Source of the DNA: DAIPJH01 sp036770365
GTDB lineage: Bacteria; Pseudomonadota; Alphaproteobacteria; Rickettsiales; UBA998
Length of the DNA: 64,000 nt
NCBI GenBank assembly: GCA_036770365.1
Contig: DAIPJH010000001.1
Location: forward strand, 186,001 to 250,000
Direction of reading: 5' to 3'
Shown here: one piece after another, positions 33,225 through 43,581 of the stretch
Layout: each line of letters starts with the position of its first letter
Numbering within the stretch: the stretch's first letter is position 1
The notes under the pieces: model-generated
What the model was told of the DNA's origin: nothing
The model's input: only the letters and a program-made list of their open reading frames with translations
Databases searched by the model: none
Translations under genes and position numbers: made by a program

Positions 33225-34127
33225 ATGCGCAATCCCCATCCTTTTGAAAGCTGTGAACGCTTTACGCCGCATCCTTACGCCAAAATTGCACAAGGCACGA
33301 TGCCGTCTGAAATCCCACTTAATGCCTACCAACAATGGTGTTCACGCCTTGATACACTAACAGATACGAACATTCATGTGCATCGTATTCGCTATCGCTC
33401 AGATGGGCTGATAGTTACAGGCATGATGGTCACGCCTCATCATATCCCGGATAAGGGTTTGCCCCTACTGATTTTTAATCGTGGCGGTAGCGGTCAATAT
33501 GGCATGCTTACCGTGTTGCAGATTCTCTATCTCCTAGCACCTTTAGCGAGCATGGGGTATCTCGTGCTTGCTAGCAATTATCGTGGCAATGATGACGGCG
33601 AAGGTGCGGAAGAATTTGGTGGTGCTGATGTACATGATGTCGTTAATCTCCTTGAACTTGGAAAACTCCTGCCTGCATGGGACAAACAACATTGTTTTAT
33701 GGCAGGTTGGTCACGCGGCGGCATGATGACGCTGCTTGCAGATAAACTTGGTGCAAAGCTTGATGCCATCGCCACTGTTGCAGGTATGACTGACTGCATC
33801 TCGACCATGCATGATCACCCCGACATGCGTGATCTCTATGCGCGCCGCATTCCCTTTAAGGATGAGCGTGAACTTTTAGACCAATTGAAAGCGCGCTCTG
33901 CCGTCTATTGGGCGGAGCAAATCCACGCGCCGTTGCTCATCCAACATGGTGATGCAGATGAGCGCATCCACCTCGACCAAGCGCAGCGTTTAATGACACT
34001 ACTTCAACAGCGAGAGCATCCTCACCGAAGCATCATTTATGGTGGCGGCAATCATTTTCTTAATGCCCAACGCTCCGATGTCCTACGTGAAATTGATAAT
34101 TGGTTTCGTTATTACCGTAAGGATTAA
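33225..34127 (+). CDS. alpha/beta hydrolase (prolyl oligopeptidase/dienelactone hydrolase type)
   Basis: 300 residues. The nucleophile Ser sits in AGWSRGGMMTLLA, the acid in IQHGDADERIHLDQ and the His in YGGGNHFLN, a complete S9-like triad. Upstream strands are LLIFNRGGSGQYGML and YLVLASNYRGNDDGEG. This is the acyl-peptidase-like subgroup without a propeller domain. Cytosolic as no signal peptide is seen. Substrate unknown. It ends four bases before the ycgN-like gene and is probably cotranscribed with it. Confidence 0.85.
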   Translation: MRNPHPFESCERFTPHPYAKIAQGTMPSEIPLNAYQQWCSRLDTLTDTNIHVHRIRYRSDGLIVTGMMVTPHHIPDKGLPLLIFNRGGSGQYGMLTVLQILYLLAPLASMGYLVLASNYRGNDDGEGAEEFGGADVHDVVNLLELGKLLPAWDKQHCFMAGWSRGGMMTLLADKLGAKLDAIATVAGMTDCISTMHDHPDMRDLYARRIPFKDERELLDQLKARSAVYWAEQIHAPLLIQHGDADERIHLDQAQRLMTLLQQREHPHRSIIYGGGNHFLNAQRSDVLREIDNWFRYYRKD

Positions 34128-34130
34128 GCC

Positions 34131-34556
34131 ATGCCGCAACCTGATTTCATCAAAAAACCTATCACCGAGATGACGACTGAAGAATGGGAGTCACTGTGTG
34201 ATGGTTGCGGGCTGTGTTGTCAGATTCGTTTGCAGGATGAAGATACCGACGAGATTGTCCTCTCCAATGCAGCCTGTGATTTTCTGGACTTGGCGACGTG
34301 TCGCTGTTCGGACTATGCTAACCGCCAAAAAAATGTAGCGGATTGTATCCAAATCACGCCTGAGAATGTCGCCTCGCTTGATTGGTTGCCACATACTTGC
34401 GGTTATCGCTTGGTGTGGGCGGGAAAAAAATTACCGCGCTGGCATCATCTCGTGTGCGGCGACCGTAACCGCGTTCACACACATGGCCCATCGATGTTAG
34501 GTGAGCTCATCCATGAACGCGATTCTCCATTGTCAGAAGGGTATGAGTTAGAGTAG
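34131..34556 (+). CDS. YcgN-family Cys-cluster protein (UPF0260)
   Basis: 141 residues with the family pattern EWESLCDGCGLCCQIRLQDE, ACDFLDLATCRCSDY, CIQITPENVASLDWLPHTCGYRLV and HHLVCGDRNRVH. Eight or more conserved Cys suggest a metal or Fe-S site. Biochemical role unknown. Three bases separate it from the hydrolase gene, and the next small membrane gene follows after nine bases, making a three-gene unit. Confidence 0.88.
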   Translation: MPQPDFIKKPITEMTTEEWESLCDGCGLCCQIRLQDEDTDEIVLSNAACDFLDLATCRCSDYANRQKNVADCIQITPENVASLDWLPHTCGYRLVWAGKKLPRWHHLVCGDRNRVHTHGPSMLGELIHERDSPLSEGYELE

Positions 34557-34565
34557 AACACACTT

Positions 34566-34856
34566 ATGTTTAAACTTCTCTTCGGCATGATCTTTTGGGG
34601 TGCTATCGCGGTGGCGATTGCCTATACTTATGCGACATTCTCAGAAGACTACGAGCTAAAAAATCGTATTGCGTTTTTCTTTCAAGATATTAACTCCCAC
34701 AAAGACGTTATCGCGCAATCTATTCGCGATACGGTCAATGACGCCAAACAGGGTGTAAATGATGCTAAACAAAACCTATCACCTGCCGGCGTTGCAAATG
34801 CCGTCGATTTAAAAGGCGTCGCAGGTTCAATAAAAATTCCCCAAAAAGCAAATTAG
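34566..34856 (+). CDS. small membrane-anchored hypothetical protein
   Basis: 96 residues: an N-terminal helix (LLFGMIFWGAIAVAIAYTYA) followed by a charged, probably coiled-coil segment with a repeated DAKQ.VNDAKQN motif (TVNDAKQGVNDAKQNL). Not recognised. Third gene after the hydrolase and ycgN-like genes. Stop is TAG. Confidence 0.55.
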   Translation: MFKLLFGMIFWGAIAVAIAYTYATFSEDYELKNRIAFFFQDINSHKDVIAQSIRDTVNDAKQGVNDAKQNLSPAGVANAVDLKGVAGSIKIPQKAN

Positions 34857-34995
34857 ATGCTATAGGAGACTTGTTTTACACAAAGCATTGTGTGATTTGG
34901 CAAGGCAGACAAGGTGAGCAACACGCAACGTGGTCAACTACGTGAGTACCGCAAGTCCGAAGAAACGCCACCAAAACGCATAAAGCACAGTCAAA

Positions 34996-35069
34996 GCGGG
35001 TGTAGTTCAATGGTAGAACGTAAGCTTCCCAAGCTTAATACGAGGGTTCGATTCCCTTCACCCGCTCCA
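34996..35069 (+). tRNA. tRNA-Gly(CCC)
   Basis: Acceptor GCGGGTG pairs with CACCCGC; D-arm GTTCAATGGTAGAAC; anticodon stem TAAGC/GCTTA around loop TTCCCAA (anticodon CCC at 35028-35030); T-arm with TTCGATT; CCA encoded at 35067-35069. Confidence 0.93.
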
Positions 35070-35136
35070 AACTTTAGTCCCTCGTTATCTTTATGCAAAC
35101 ACGCGAAAGCGTATTTTACATAAACCACTATTCATC

Positions 35137-36522
<1,386 letters not shown>

Positions 36523-36688
36523 GAATACCTACCTATAACTAGCACATCTATATGACAATCACATGACAAAACGCACAAAACTCTTCTAAGCGTTTTTTAG
36601 AATGCCCTATAAAAACACTGGTTCTCACCCCTCAAATCCTTTATAAGTGCGGTCTAGAATATCACGCCAACCATTAAAGTAGCATTCA

Positions 36689-37678
36689 ATGACCATCCCC
36701 ATAGGCTCTGCGCTCGAAGACGCAATTTTAGCACTCAAACAAACACATAATGCTGTGATTTTAGCGCATTATTATCAAGAAGATGCGATCCAAGACATCG
36801 CGGATTTTGTCGGTGACTCGCTAGATTTGGCACGCAAAGCTGCGGCAACTGACGCGGATATGATTGTATTCTGCGGTGTTAAATTTATGGCTGAAGGCGC
36901 AAAAATTCTTAGCCCAACCAAGAAAGTTATTTTACCCGATTTAGAGGCAGGATGTTCGCTTGAAACTTCTTGTCCCCCTAAGGATTTCAAGGCTTTTCGT
37001 GATGCAAATCCTGACCATATTGCTATCACTTACATCAACTGTTCGGCGGAGGTCAAAGCACTTTCAGACATCATCGTCACCTCAACCAACGCTGAAGCGA
37101 TCATCGGTAGCCTCCCTGAAACACAAAAAATCATTTTTGCGCCTGACAAGCATCTTGGTGCATATCTCTCCAAAAAAACAGGGCGGGATATGTTATGTTG
37201 GGACGGTGCATGCATGGTGCATGCGCGTTTTTCTGAACAAGAACTGGTAAAGCTCAAAACACGCCACCCTGAAGCAAAGGTGATTGCGCATCCTGAATGC
37301 CCCGCCGCACTACTTGCCTATGCTGATCATATTGGATCAACTTCATCATTACTTAAATACACTGAAACCCACCCAAATCAGTCCTATATCGTGCTAACTG
37401 AACCAGGAATCATCCACCAAATGAAGCAGCGTTCGGTGGGCAGCACATTTTATACTGCACCATTCATGGAACAAGATGGTGCATGTGTTTCCTGCAATAA
37501 CTGCCCTTATATGAAACTCAATACGATGGAAAAACTCTACCTCGCGCTACGTAACGGTATGCCTGAGATTACGCTACCAGAATCTCTGATGTCGGCAGCA
37601 CACAAACCTCTAGAACGTATGCTAGAACTCTCAAGTCAGATTCCAAGCTCAGGCATCACCTCCATCGCCAAAGATTAG
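36689..37678 (+). CDS. nadA: quinolinate synthase
   Basis: 329 residues of NadA: ILAHYYQEDAIQDIADFVGDSL, the first ligand region PDLEAGCSLETSCP, CWDGACMVHARFSEQ, the AHPECPAALLAYADHIGSTSS loop and the last ligands in ACVSCNNCPYMKLNTMEK. The three Cys that hold the 4Fe-4S cluster are present. It condenses iminoaspartate with dihydroxyacetone phosphate to quinolinate in NAD synthesis. nadB and nadC are not in the window. The DUF2125-like pseudogene follows nine bases later. Confidence 0.95.
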   Translation: MTIPIGSALEDAILALKQTHNAVILAHYYQEDAIQDIADFVGDSLDLARKAAATDADMIVFCGVKFMAEGAKILSPTKKVILPDLEAGCSLETSCPPKDFKAFRDANPDHIAITYINCSAEVKALSDIIVTSTNAEAIIGSLPETQKIIFAPDKHLGAYLSKKTGRDMLCWDGACMVHARFSEQELVKLKTRHPEAKVIAHPECPAALLAYADHIGSTSSLLKYTETHPNQSYIVLTEPGIIHQMKQRSVGSTFYTAPFMEQDGACVSCNNCPYMKLNTMEKLYLALRNGMPEITLPESLMSAAHKPLERMLELSSQIPSSGITSIAKD

Positions 37679-37687
37679 GGCAAGATT

Positions 37688-38425
37688 ATGCGCTCTCCTC
37701 AACTCCTTGTCACTCTCATTATCTTAGGTCTGGCAGGATATTATGGCTGGTAGTCACATAAAGCATCTGCACTACGCGTATTGACGCAGCGCAACATTGA
37801 GCATATGCAAGCCAACTTTAAGCAACAAGGTGGCTGGATGGCACTTAAATATGAGATGCTAGAAACCTCAGGTTTCCCTTATACCCCGTCCATCAGCCTC
37901 ATCAAACCATGCTTACATTATAACCAACCAAGTATACGCGTCATGGATATTTGCAGTGCGCAACTCGTCATCACCGCTGATAATTTTACACTTAATCAAT
38001 TCCACATCGCTTTACCAACGCATGCAAGTGCAGAAGAAACCTATCAAATAGGACGCATGCACCGCTACCTTCTTAATGTTAACGAAGCACCCTATGTGAA
38101 GATGCGGCTACCCTCTGCAGAACGTAAAGAGGACACTCTCCCTTCTGCCTTTACAAACTTTATCAAAAAAACACCGCCAGCAACTCTGGATACACTACCA
38201 CAAGACCTTGCCCATCAATATGCCGTGCATTTTCCTGAATCCATGACCCTCCGCGTGACCCAAGACACAAGAACTCGTTTTAGCAGCTTTAACATGACCA
38301 ATGCCCCCATCACCCCATGGCAGCCTATTGTATATAAGCTAGATAACGCCACAGATATGTTTTTTCATTTGATGGCAGAAATTGCTGAAAATGGTCAGAC
38401 AGAAGCCATTTCAACAACTAAATAG
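37688..38425 (+). pseudogene. DUF2125-like exported protein interrupted by TAG
   Basis: From ATG 37688 the frame reads MRSPQLLVTLIILGLAGYYGW, meets TAG at 37751-37753, then continues in the same frame (SHKASALRVL, GGWMALKYEMLETSGFPYTP, IRVMDICSAQLVITADN) to 38423. Hydrophobic N-terminus, GW..KYE...SGFPY and the later beta-rich part match alphaproteobacterial DUF2125 proteins, which have a GW-type end to the anchor helix. A TTG at 37781 could start a shortened protein but would lack the anchor. Either a nonsense mutation (TGG to TAG) or a sequencing error. It overlaps the end of the next minus-strand gene by eight bases. Confidence 0.6.
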
Positions 38426-40259
38426 ATCTTAGCTCTGCATGGGATATGGGCGCGCTCACACCGTAATGTACTTTACTAAAACCATTCACACGTTTGCTTG
38501 GTGGTGCTTTGACACCCATTTCATCATACACCGTCATTGATACAAAAATATCTTTCCCGTGTAACGCTGTGAGAGCCTTAGCCAATTTATCATACGCTTT
38601 AGTATCAGGGGCATACGATACATGATACAGCGTACGTCCATGCCACTGCACCGCGTTAATACTCACATTTTTTAAACCCATTTTTTCGCATTCTTGCGTG
38701 ATTTTTGGTAACACTGCACCAATCAACTCATGACCTGTCCCTGATGAAAACTGAATATCGCAGCCTTCTTCTACCTTCTCTTTAGTATAAATATGGCTTA
38801 CCCCAACCTTATCATGACATGGCGCAAAAAAGGCTTGGATATGCGTACGAAATCTGCGTAAAGTTTCCCTATCCGCCGCCACCGCTTTATCTTCATCAAT
38901 AATATAGCCTAACTTATCCTCATCACCGAGTGCATCTTCAATCCCATGCCCTGCATGATCTGCCGCACCATCTACCTGATACACGGTGTCGTGACGATGT
39001 TTGAAACGCTCCGTATGCTCGGCAAAAAAATGACGCGAAATCACATCTAAGCGGTTACGAATCGTGATACGCCGCATCCCCAAAGCTTGATCACGCGCAC
39101 TAAGAGGGTAAATCCCTGGATTCACACAAACAATACCAGTGTTTTGCATTAAATTCGTGATTTTCTCATCATCCATTGGCTGACCATCATAAGTGACAAC
39201 TGCCCCCTTATGTTGCAATTGCAAAATGAGTAAGCGTTCAGCGTCAGTGACAATACTTCCCCCACGGCTATAACCCACTAGCTTGATATGCTGCATTACC
39301 TTATCCGCATCCACGCGCAATACCAATGGCTGCTCGGGCGATAAAATCGCTTCTTCTGTCCGCGCTGCCATCACTGTTTTTGGATCTTTTACAATCAACG
39401 ATAACATCAGTTTAGCAAGCTGCACTGATGCAGGGGATATTGCTCCCTTTGCCTCCCCCTGCTCATGAGCATTACCAAAAACATATTCTTTCTCAAATTC
39501 TTCTTGAGACAAGGGCTGCTCACTTGTCATCAACTTATCTAACCGATCAAGCTGATTTAACCTGTAAATCAAACGTCCGCCATTAATCCATGCGTTGGCA
39601 GCCTGACCATCTTCTGTCGGCGCATTATCCACGGCAGCGATCATTAAAGTTGCCTTTTTCCCCACAACAGGAACATAAGGTTCATCCGTATACTGTACTA
39701 ATTCTAACATCGGGGAAGACTTTGCATCCCGACCAAAAGAGTGACGAATCAGAGTACGAAAACCTTCCATCGGCTCAGAAACATCATGATGGTCGTACAC
39801 CTTTGCATGCGAACTGGTTAAAATCATATTTGGCCATAATTTTGTTGGCATCGACGCATCAAAATATTGCTGTAAATCTGGTAATCTTACCTCATTTAAA
39901 CTGCCATCACGACGGGGATCAGAATAGTCATAATTATGAGTAAAAAGTCTGCCATGCAAAGTATTCGTAACCTCATCATCACCTTGATGACTACACCCAA
40001 CAGCAATCAACTGAGCGGCTTTCTCAGGAGAATGTAACCCCCTCTCCGTCTGCAACTTATGTTCATGCGAGGCATGTGCTAACATGGGATTAAATAAGGC
40101 AGCTGTATCTAACAAACTGCCAAACACACCATTCGCAATATCCGTTGGATTTACGATTTCACTCCAATGATATTCCACTGTTCCTGAATGAGAATTACCT
40201 TGTACCGTCACATGACGTTTTGGCATTACCTCGCCACCCTCATGTTCTTCACGCTTCAT
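38418..40259 (-). CDS. large hypothetical protein with a Ser-hydrolase-like elbow
   Basis: 613 residues; start 40259 (AAGGGT upstream), with the Met at codon 12 preceded by GAGG as alternative. The middle contains VGYSRGGSIVTDAERLLI, a classical nucleophile elbow GxSxGG, followed by NPGIYPLSARDQ and DHAGHGIEDALG, which could supply the other triad residues. So a lipase- or esterase-like core is plausible, but flanking regions are unfamiliar. No signal peptide. Alone on its strand, convergent with the DUF2125-like pseudogene. Low-confidence guess of an alpha/beta hydrolase. Confidence 0.6.
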   Translation of the reverse strand: MKREEHEGGEVMPKRHVTVQGNSHSGTVEYHWSEIVNPTDIANGVFGSLLDTAALFNPMLAHASHEHKLQTERGLHSPEKAAQLIAVGCSHQGDDEVTNTLHGRLFTHNYDYSDPRRDGSLNEVRLPDLQQYFDASMPTKLWPNMILTSSHAKVYDHHDVSEPMEGFRTLIRHSFGRDAKSSPMLELVQYTDEPYVPVVGKKATLMIAAVDNAPTEDGQAANAWINGGRLIYRLNQLDRLDKLMTSEQPLSQEEFEKEYVFGNAHEQGEAKGAISPASVQLAKLMLSLIVKDPKTVMAARTEEAILSPEQPLVLRVDADKVMQHIKLVGYSRGGSIVTDAERLLILQLQHKGAVVTYDGQPMDDEKITNLMQNTGIVCVNPGIYPLSARDQALGMRRITIRNRLDVISRHFFAEHTERFKHRHDTVYQVDGAADHAGHGIEDALGDEDKLGYIIDEDKAVAADRETLRRFRTHIQAFFAPCHDKVGVSHIYTKEKVEEGCDIQFSSGTGHELIGAVLPKITQECEKMGLKNVSINAVQWHGRTLYHVSYAPDTKAYDKLAKALTALHGKDIFVSMTVYDEMGVKAPPSKRVNGFSKVHYGVSAPISHAELRSI

Positions 40260-40411
40260 TATGCTCTTACCCTTTACAACACATCATCTTTGTCATTATA
40301 GGGCGAGAAAGTTAATAAAGCAAAAGAGACAGCTAACTTTTCAACAAACTTCATCAAACTGTCACAAACCTTCAAAATTCCTCAAGTTAGGCAAAGCGCA
40401 GTGTACCAAGG

Positions 40412-40445
40412 CCTACATAAGCCAAAACCCAACGATGAGGAAAAC
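40412..40445. repeat. 34-base dispersed repeat, copy 2
   Basis: Begins CCTACATAAGCCAA and ends GGAAAAC. Ungapped match to 32314-32347 at 28 of 34 positions. Lies just 3' of the minus-strand gene at 40453-40962. Confidence 0.6.
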
Positions 40446-40452
40446 AAGTATA

Positions 40453-40962
40453 CTACACGCTGCGCAACATCCCAGTCTGCTCCACCGTAATACCAAGCTT
40501 TTCCAAAATCGCCGTGATACGTGTTTTATCAAACGATTTTTCTGGTGATGTGATTCCCAAACGACCCAGTAACGCGCTACGATTCACTGAAATATGTGCA
40601 GTTGGAATATGAGCAATATTCTGCGACCATAAATGTGCGATCTGCGTTTTTACCGCTTCATGCGACACACCGTCAATCACCATCAAAGGATCAACCCACA
40701 CGATACCTTCTTGTGTGGCGATCTTACTAACTGATAATGGTTGAAGCCATGTTAAATCATGCTCCCTACTAGAAGCATATAACGCAAAAACCCGCGGCTT
40801 CTGCCATGCTCCAGCATCCGTTCCGCCAAGCAATTGCGAGACTTTCGGTACATCTTCCCTTGGCACATCCACGGTTTTAAAATGAGGATTATATTGTTTC
40901 AAGCAATCCACATGCATGGTTGATAATTCGAGTAACACTGTACGCTGCAAATCATGAAACAT
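40453..40962 (-). CDS. hypothetical protein
   Basis: 169 residues from the ATG at 40962, chosen because GGAGG lies five bases upstream; 11 further codons upstream are in frame. No signal peptide. Segments such as EDVPKVSQLLGGTDAGAWQKP and IAHLWSQNIAHIPTAHIS show no known motif; the last part, DKTRITAILEKLGITVEQ, looks helical. Not recognised. Isolated, followed by the second 34-base repeat. Confidence 0.5.
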   Translation of the reverse strand: MFHDLQRTVLLELSTMHVDCLKQYNPHFKTVDVPREDVPKVSQLLGGTDAGAWQKPRVFALYASSREHDLTWLQPLSVSKIATQEGIVWVDPLMVIDGVSHEAVKTQIAHLWSQNIAHIPTAHISVNRSALLGRLGITSPEKSFDKTRITAILEKLGITVEQTGMLRSV

Positions 40963-41058
40963 AAACCCCTCCGCTATCATTGATAGGAAGGACATATCAC
41001 ATTCTTTTTATTATTGCACTAAAAAATGTGAATTATTTTATTAAACATAAAATATATG

Positions 41059-41802
41059 TTATTTATCTTTTACAATAGTGAATTTGCCCTCACCACAGAT
41101 AACCTTAGCAAACTCACCCTTTTTATGAATCGAAAATACCAAAATCGGAATATTACTTTCGCGTGCAAGTGAGATAGCGGACGCATCCATCACTTGGAGA
41201 TCACGCGCCAACACTTCATGATATGTCAATGTGTCAATATGCTGTGCATTAGGGTCTTTTTTAGGATCAGCCGTGTAAACACCATCCACCTGTGTCCCTT
41301 TAAGCAGCGCGTCGCAATTCATCTCCGCTGCGCGCAGTGCCGCCGCTGTATCTGTCGTAAAATAAGGATTACCTGTACCCGCAGCAAAAATCACTACGCG
41401 TCCATGTTCCATATGACGTTCAGCACGGCGATGAATATAAGGCTCACAAATTTCCATCATATGGATCGCTGATAGTACTCGCGTATCCATGCCTAATTTT
41501 TCCATCGTGTTTTGAATAGCCAGTGCGTTCAACACAGTCGCCAGCATCCCCATATAGTCCGCACGACCACGGTCAATGCCTGCCGCTGCACCTTGAATCC
41601 CACGAAAGATATTACCACCGCCCACGACAACACATACTTGTACGCCCATTTTTGCTACATCAATTATCTCTGAGCAGATACGCTCAATTGTCGCCAAATC
41701 CTGCCCGTATTCACCCGTCCCCATCAACGCTTCACCTGATACTTTGATAAGTACACGTTTATAGAGTGGCTTAAGTTCATGTTTTGGTGCGGCAGAAGAC
41801 AT
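41059..41802 (-). CDS. pyrH: uridylate kinase
   Basis: 247 residues from the ATG at 41802, which has AGGAAA upstream; an earlier in-frame ATG adds 12 residues. Family features: KRVLIKVSGEALMG, VVGGGNIFRG, GIDRGRADYMGMLATVLNA, FAAGTGNPYFTTDTAAALRA and KGTQVDGVYTADPKKDP. It phosphorylates UMP to UDP as a hexamer. Usually near tsf and frr, here it lies downstream of the bufferin-like genes on the minus strand, with a hairpin between. Confidence 0.95.
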   Translation of the reverse strand: MSSAAPKHELKPLYKRVLIKVSGEALMGTGEYGQDLATIERICSEIIDVAKMGVQVCVVVGGGNIFRGIQGAAAGIDRGRADYMGMLATVLNALAIQNTMEKLGMDTRVLSAIHMMEICEPYIHRRAERHMEHGRVVIFAAGTGNPYFTTDTAAALRAAEMNCDALLKGTQVDGVYTADPKKDPNAQHIDTLTYHEVLARDLQVMDASAISLARESNIPILVFSIHKKGEFAKVICGEGKFTIVKDK

Positions 41803-41852
41803 AAGGTTTCCTATTTCAAACGTTATCCCCTCTCCCATCTAGGGAAAAGAGA

Positions 41853-41871
41853 GTTTTAGCTTCGCTAAAAC
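41853..41871. terminator. hairpin between bufBC and pyrH
   Basis: GTTTTAGC-TTC-GCTAAAAC is a perfect 8-base stem with a three-base loop, 21 bases past the bufBC stop on the minus strand. The T-run after it is interrupted (ACTCTCTTTTC), so it may be a weak terminator. Confidence 0.45.
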
Positions 41872-41891
41872 AAATTAAAAACTTTATGCAC

Positions 41892-43508
41892 CTAAACACT
41901 AAAATTTGCAAGCAAGCCGTTGCTTATCCAACGAGAAAACCATGTTTGTACCTGTGCTTCGGTGATAGATTCATCCAAAGCCCCGAAAAACGCTTCCATG
42001 GACTGCGGCAAAACCAGCAATTTAAGCGCATGATATTCCTTTTCTTCCAACATCATACGCCGCATCACATCCGCGTGACGATAGACCACCATGTATTGCG
42101 GCTGCACTGAGATTACGGGTGCGCCACCCTCCTCACCAGCGATAACGTGCTGAATGAAATCATACACTGCCACAGGAAAAGCAAACAGGCGTGACGCGGT
42201 GCGAAGGCCTACCACCTGCGCCATCACCCCTTCTTCGTCTAACGTTATAAGTGGAATTGATTCAGAAGCATCAAAGAGTCTATCGAGCGCATGTTCTACA
42301 CTAACAATCGCAGTGGCGCAGACATCGCACTGCTTGGCGACCATCTCTGGCAAATCGTCACCGTAGGGGTTCATCGTGACATGGTTCGGTGTATACAGCT
42401 GGATATACTCTTGTATCATAGCATGAAAAACGTCATCTCCAAGATAAGCGCGCAAAGCTGGGTAGGCATCATACAGCAGGTCATAAAGCCTATAATGATA
42501 GCCATCTTGATAAACGGCGACTTGCTGGGCGGCGGTAAAATCTTCACGCCCGACTGCCCATGTAAAGGGTTGCGCTTTCTCAGGAGCAAGTATTGCCTCT
42601 TGCAAATGTGCCATCACATATGCTCCCCCTAGTGCAGATGCCTGAGGCATAAACTCACCAAAATACGGCATGGTATTTTCCCGCTGCGCAACACTCGCGT
42701 GATGTTTTGCTTTGTTGAGTTCAGCAAGCAACACAGGAAACTCTGGGATTGCATCATCCCATTCTATCATCGTAGAAATCAGCCCCGCTTTGGAGATGAC
42801 ATAGCGATACATTGCCCAGACATCACCCTGCACAGGTGTATCATGGGTATCAATACGGTGCGAACCACAGTCACGATGCCCTGCGAGATGGATTTGAACC
42901 ACCCTATCCAGTGGCAGCGCGTCAATATAAGCTTTGGTATCCAGCAAATGATTAAAACAACTGACAAACACATTATTGACATCGAGCAGCAACGCGCAAT
43001 CGGCATCCTCCGCCATGCGTGCGAGAAACTCCCATTCTGGCATGGTATTATCCATAAAATTCACATAGCTAGAGGGATTCTCTATCAGAAGGGGGCGACC
43101 CAAGACATCCTGCACCTGCTTGATGCGCTCCACTACATGTGCAAGCATTGCTTCAGTATAAGGCAATGGCAGCAAATCATGGGTGTTGACGCCGTTGATG
43201 CCTGTCCAGCATAGATGGTCAGAGATCCATGCAGGCTTGAGACACTCAGCGAGGGTTTTTAGTTTATGAAGATAATCACGATTAAGTGGGTCAGTGCTGC
43301 CGATGGAAAGCGACACACCATGCATCACCATAGGATAATGCGCTGCCACCTGCCCCAACACGCGCTTTGGACGCCCGTCCGTTTCAATAAAATTCTCAGT
43401 AATAATCTCAAACCACTGAACCTCTTTAGGCAAGTGTTCCAGAATATAGGGATAATGCTTGGCGCGCAGCCCCAAACCATAGCCGAGATAGGGAAGGTGA
43501 AAACGGTT
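41892..43508 (-). CDS. BufB-BufC-like fusion (DUF692 + DUF2063)
   Basis: 538 residues from the ATG at 43508; a TTG eight codons earlier is an alternative. Residues 1 to about 285 are a DUF692/MbnB-like TIM barrel with the di-iron ligand regions MVMHGVSLSIG, SDHLCWTG, LIENPSSY, LLLDVNNVFVS, IHLAGH and THDTPV. From about 300 the chain is DUF2063-like: LQEAILAPEKAQPFTW, AAQQVAVYQDGYHYRLYDLL and YPALRAYLGDDVFHAM. In bufferin and methanobactin-type systems these partners are separate and modify Cys of a precursor peptide. Here both are in one chain next to a Cys-repeat peptide gene. Confidence 0.87.
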   Translation of the reverse strand, partial: NRFHLPYLGYGLGLRAKHYPYILEHLPKEVQWFEIITENFIETDGRPKRVLGQVAAHYPMVMHGVSLSIGSTDPLNRDYLHKLKTLAECLKPAWISDHLCWTGINGVNTHDLLPLPYTEAMLAHVVERIKQVQDVLGRPLLIENPSSYVNFMDNTMPEWEFLARMAEDADCALLLDVNNVFVSCFNHLLDTKAYIDALPLDRVVQIHLAGHRDCGSHRIDTHDTPVQGDVWAMYRYVISKAGLISTMIEWDDAIPEFPVLLAELNKAKHHASVAQRENTMPYFGEFMPQASALGGAYVMAHLQEAILAPEKAQPFTWAVGREDFTAAQQVAVYQDGYHYRLYDLLYDAYPALRAYLGDDVFHAMIQEYIQLYTPNHVTMNPYGDDLPEMVAKQCDVCATAIVSVEHALDRLFDASESIPLITLDEEGVMAQVVGLRTASRLFAFPVAVYDFIQHVIAGEEGGAPVISVQPQYMVVYRHADVMRRMMLEEKEYHALKLLVLPQSMEAFFGALDESITEAQVQTWFSRWISNGLLANFSV

Positions 43509-43535
43509 CATATACGGGAGGTTAAGGGCCAAAGA

Positions 43536-43563
43536 CTAGGGGTACTATTTTTTTAGCCCCTAG
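43536..43563. repeat. CTAG-rich palindrome
   Basis: CTAGGGG (43536-43542) and CCCCTAG (43557-43563) flank a T-rich loop, and a further CCCCTA follows. Related to the element at 20966-21041. It lies between the precursor gene and bufBC and could limit readthrough or mRNA decay. Confidence 0.5.
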
Positions 43564-43581
43564 CCCCTAAAACCTAATGCC

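Noticed and set aside
34914..35123. Open frame encoding a peptide with SGCSSMVERKLPKLNTRV
   Set aside because: It reads through tRNA-Gly. Such tRNA-derived peptides are a known false gene pattern.
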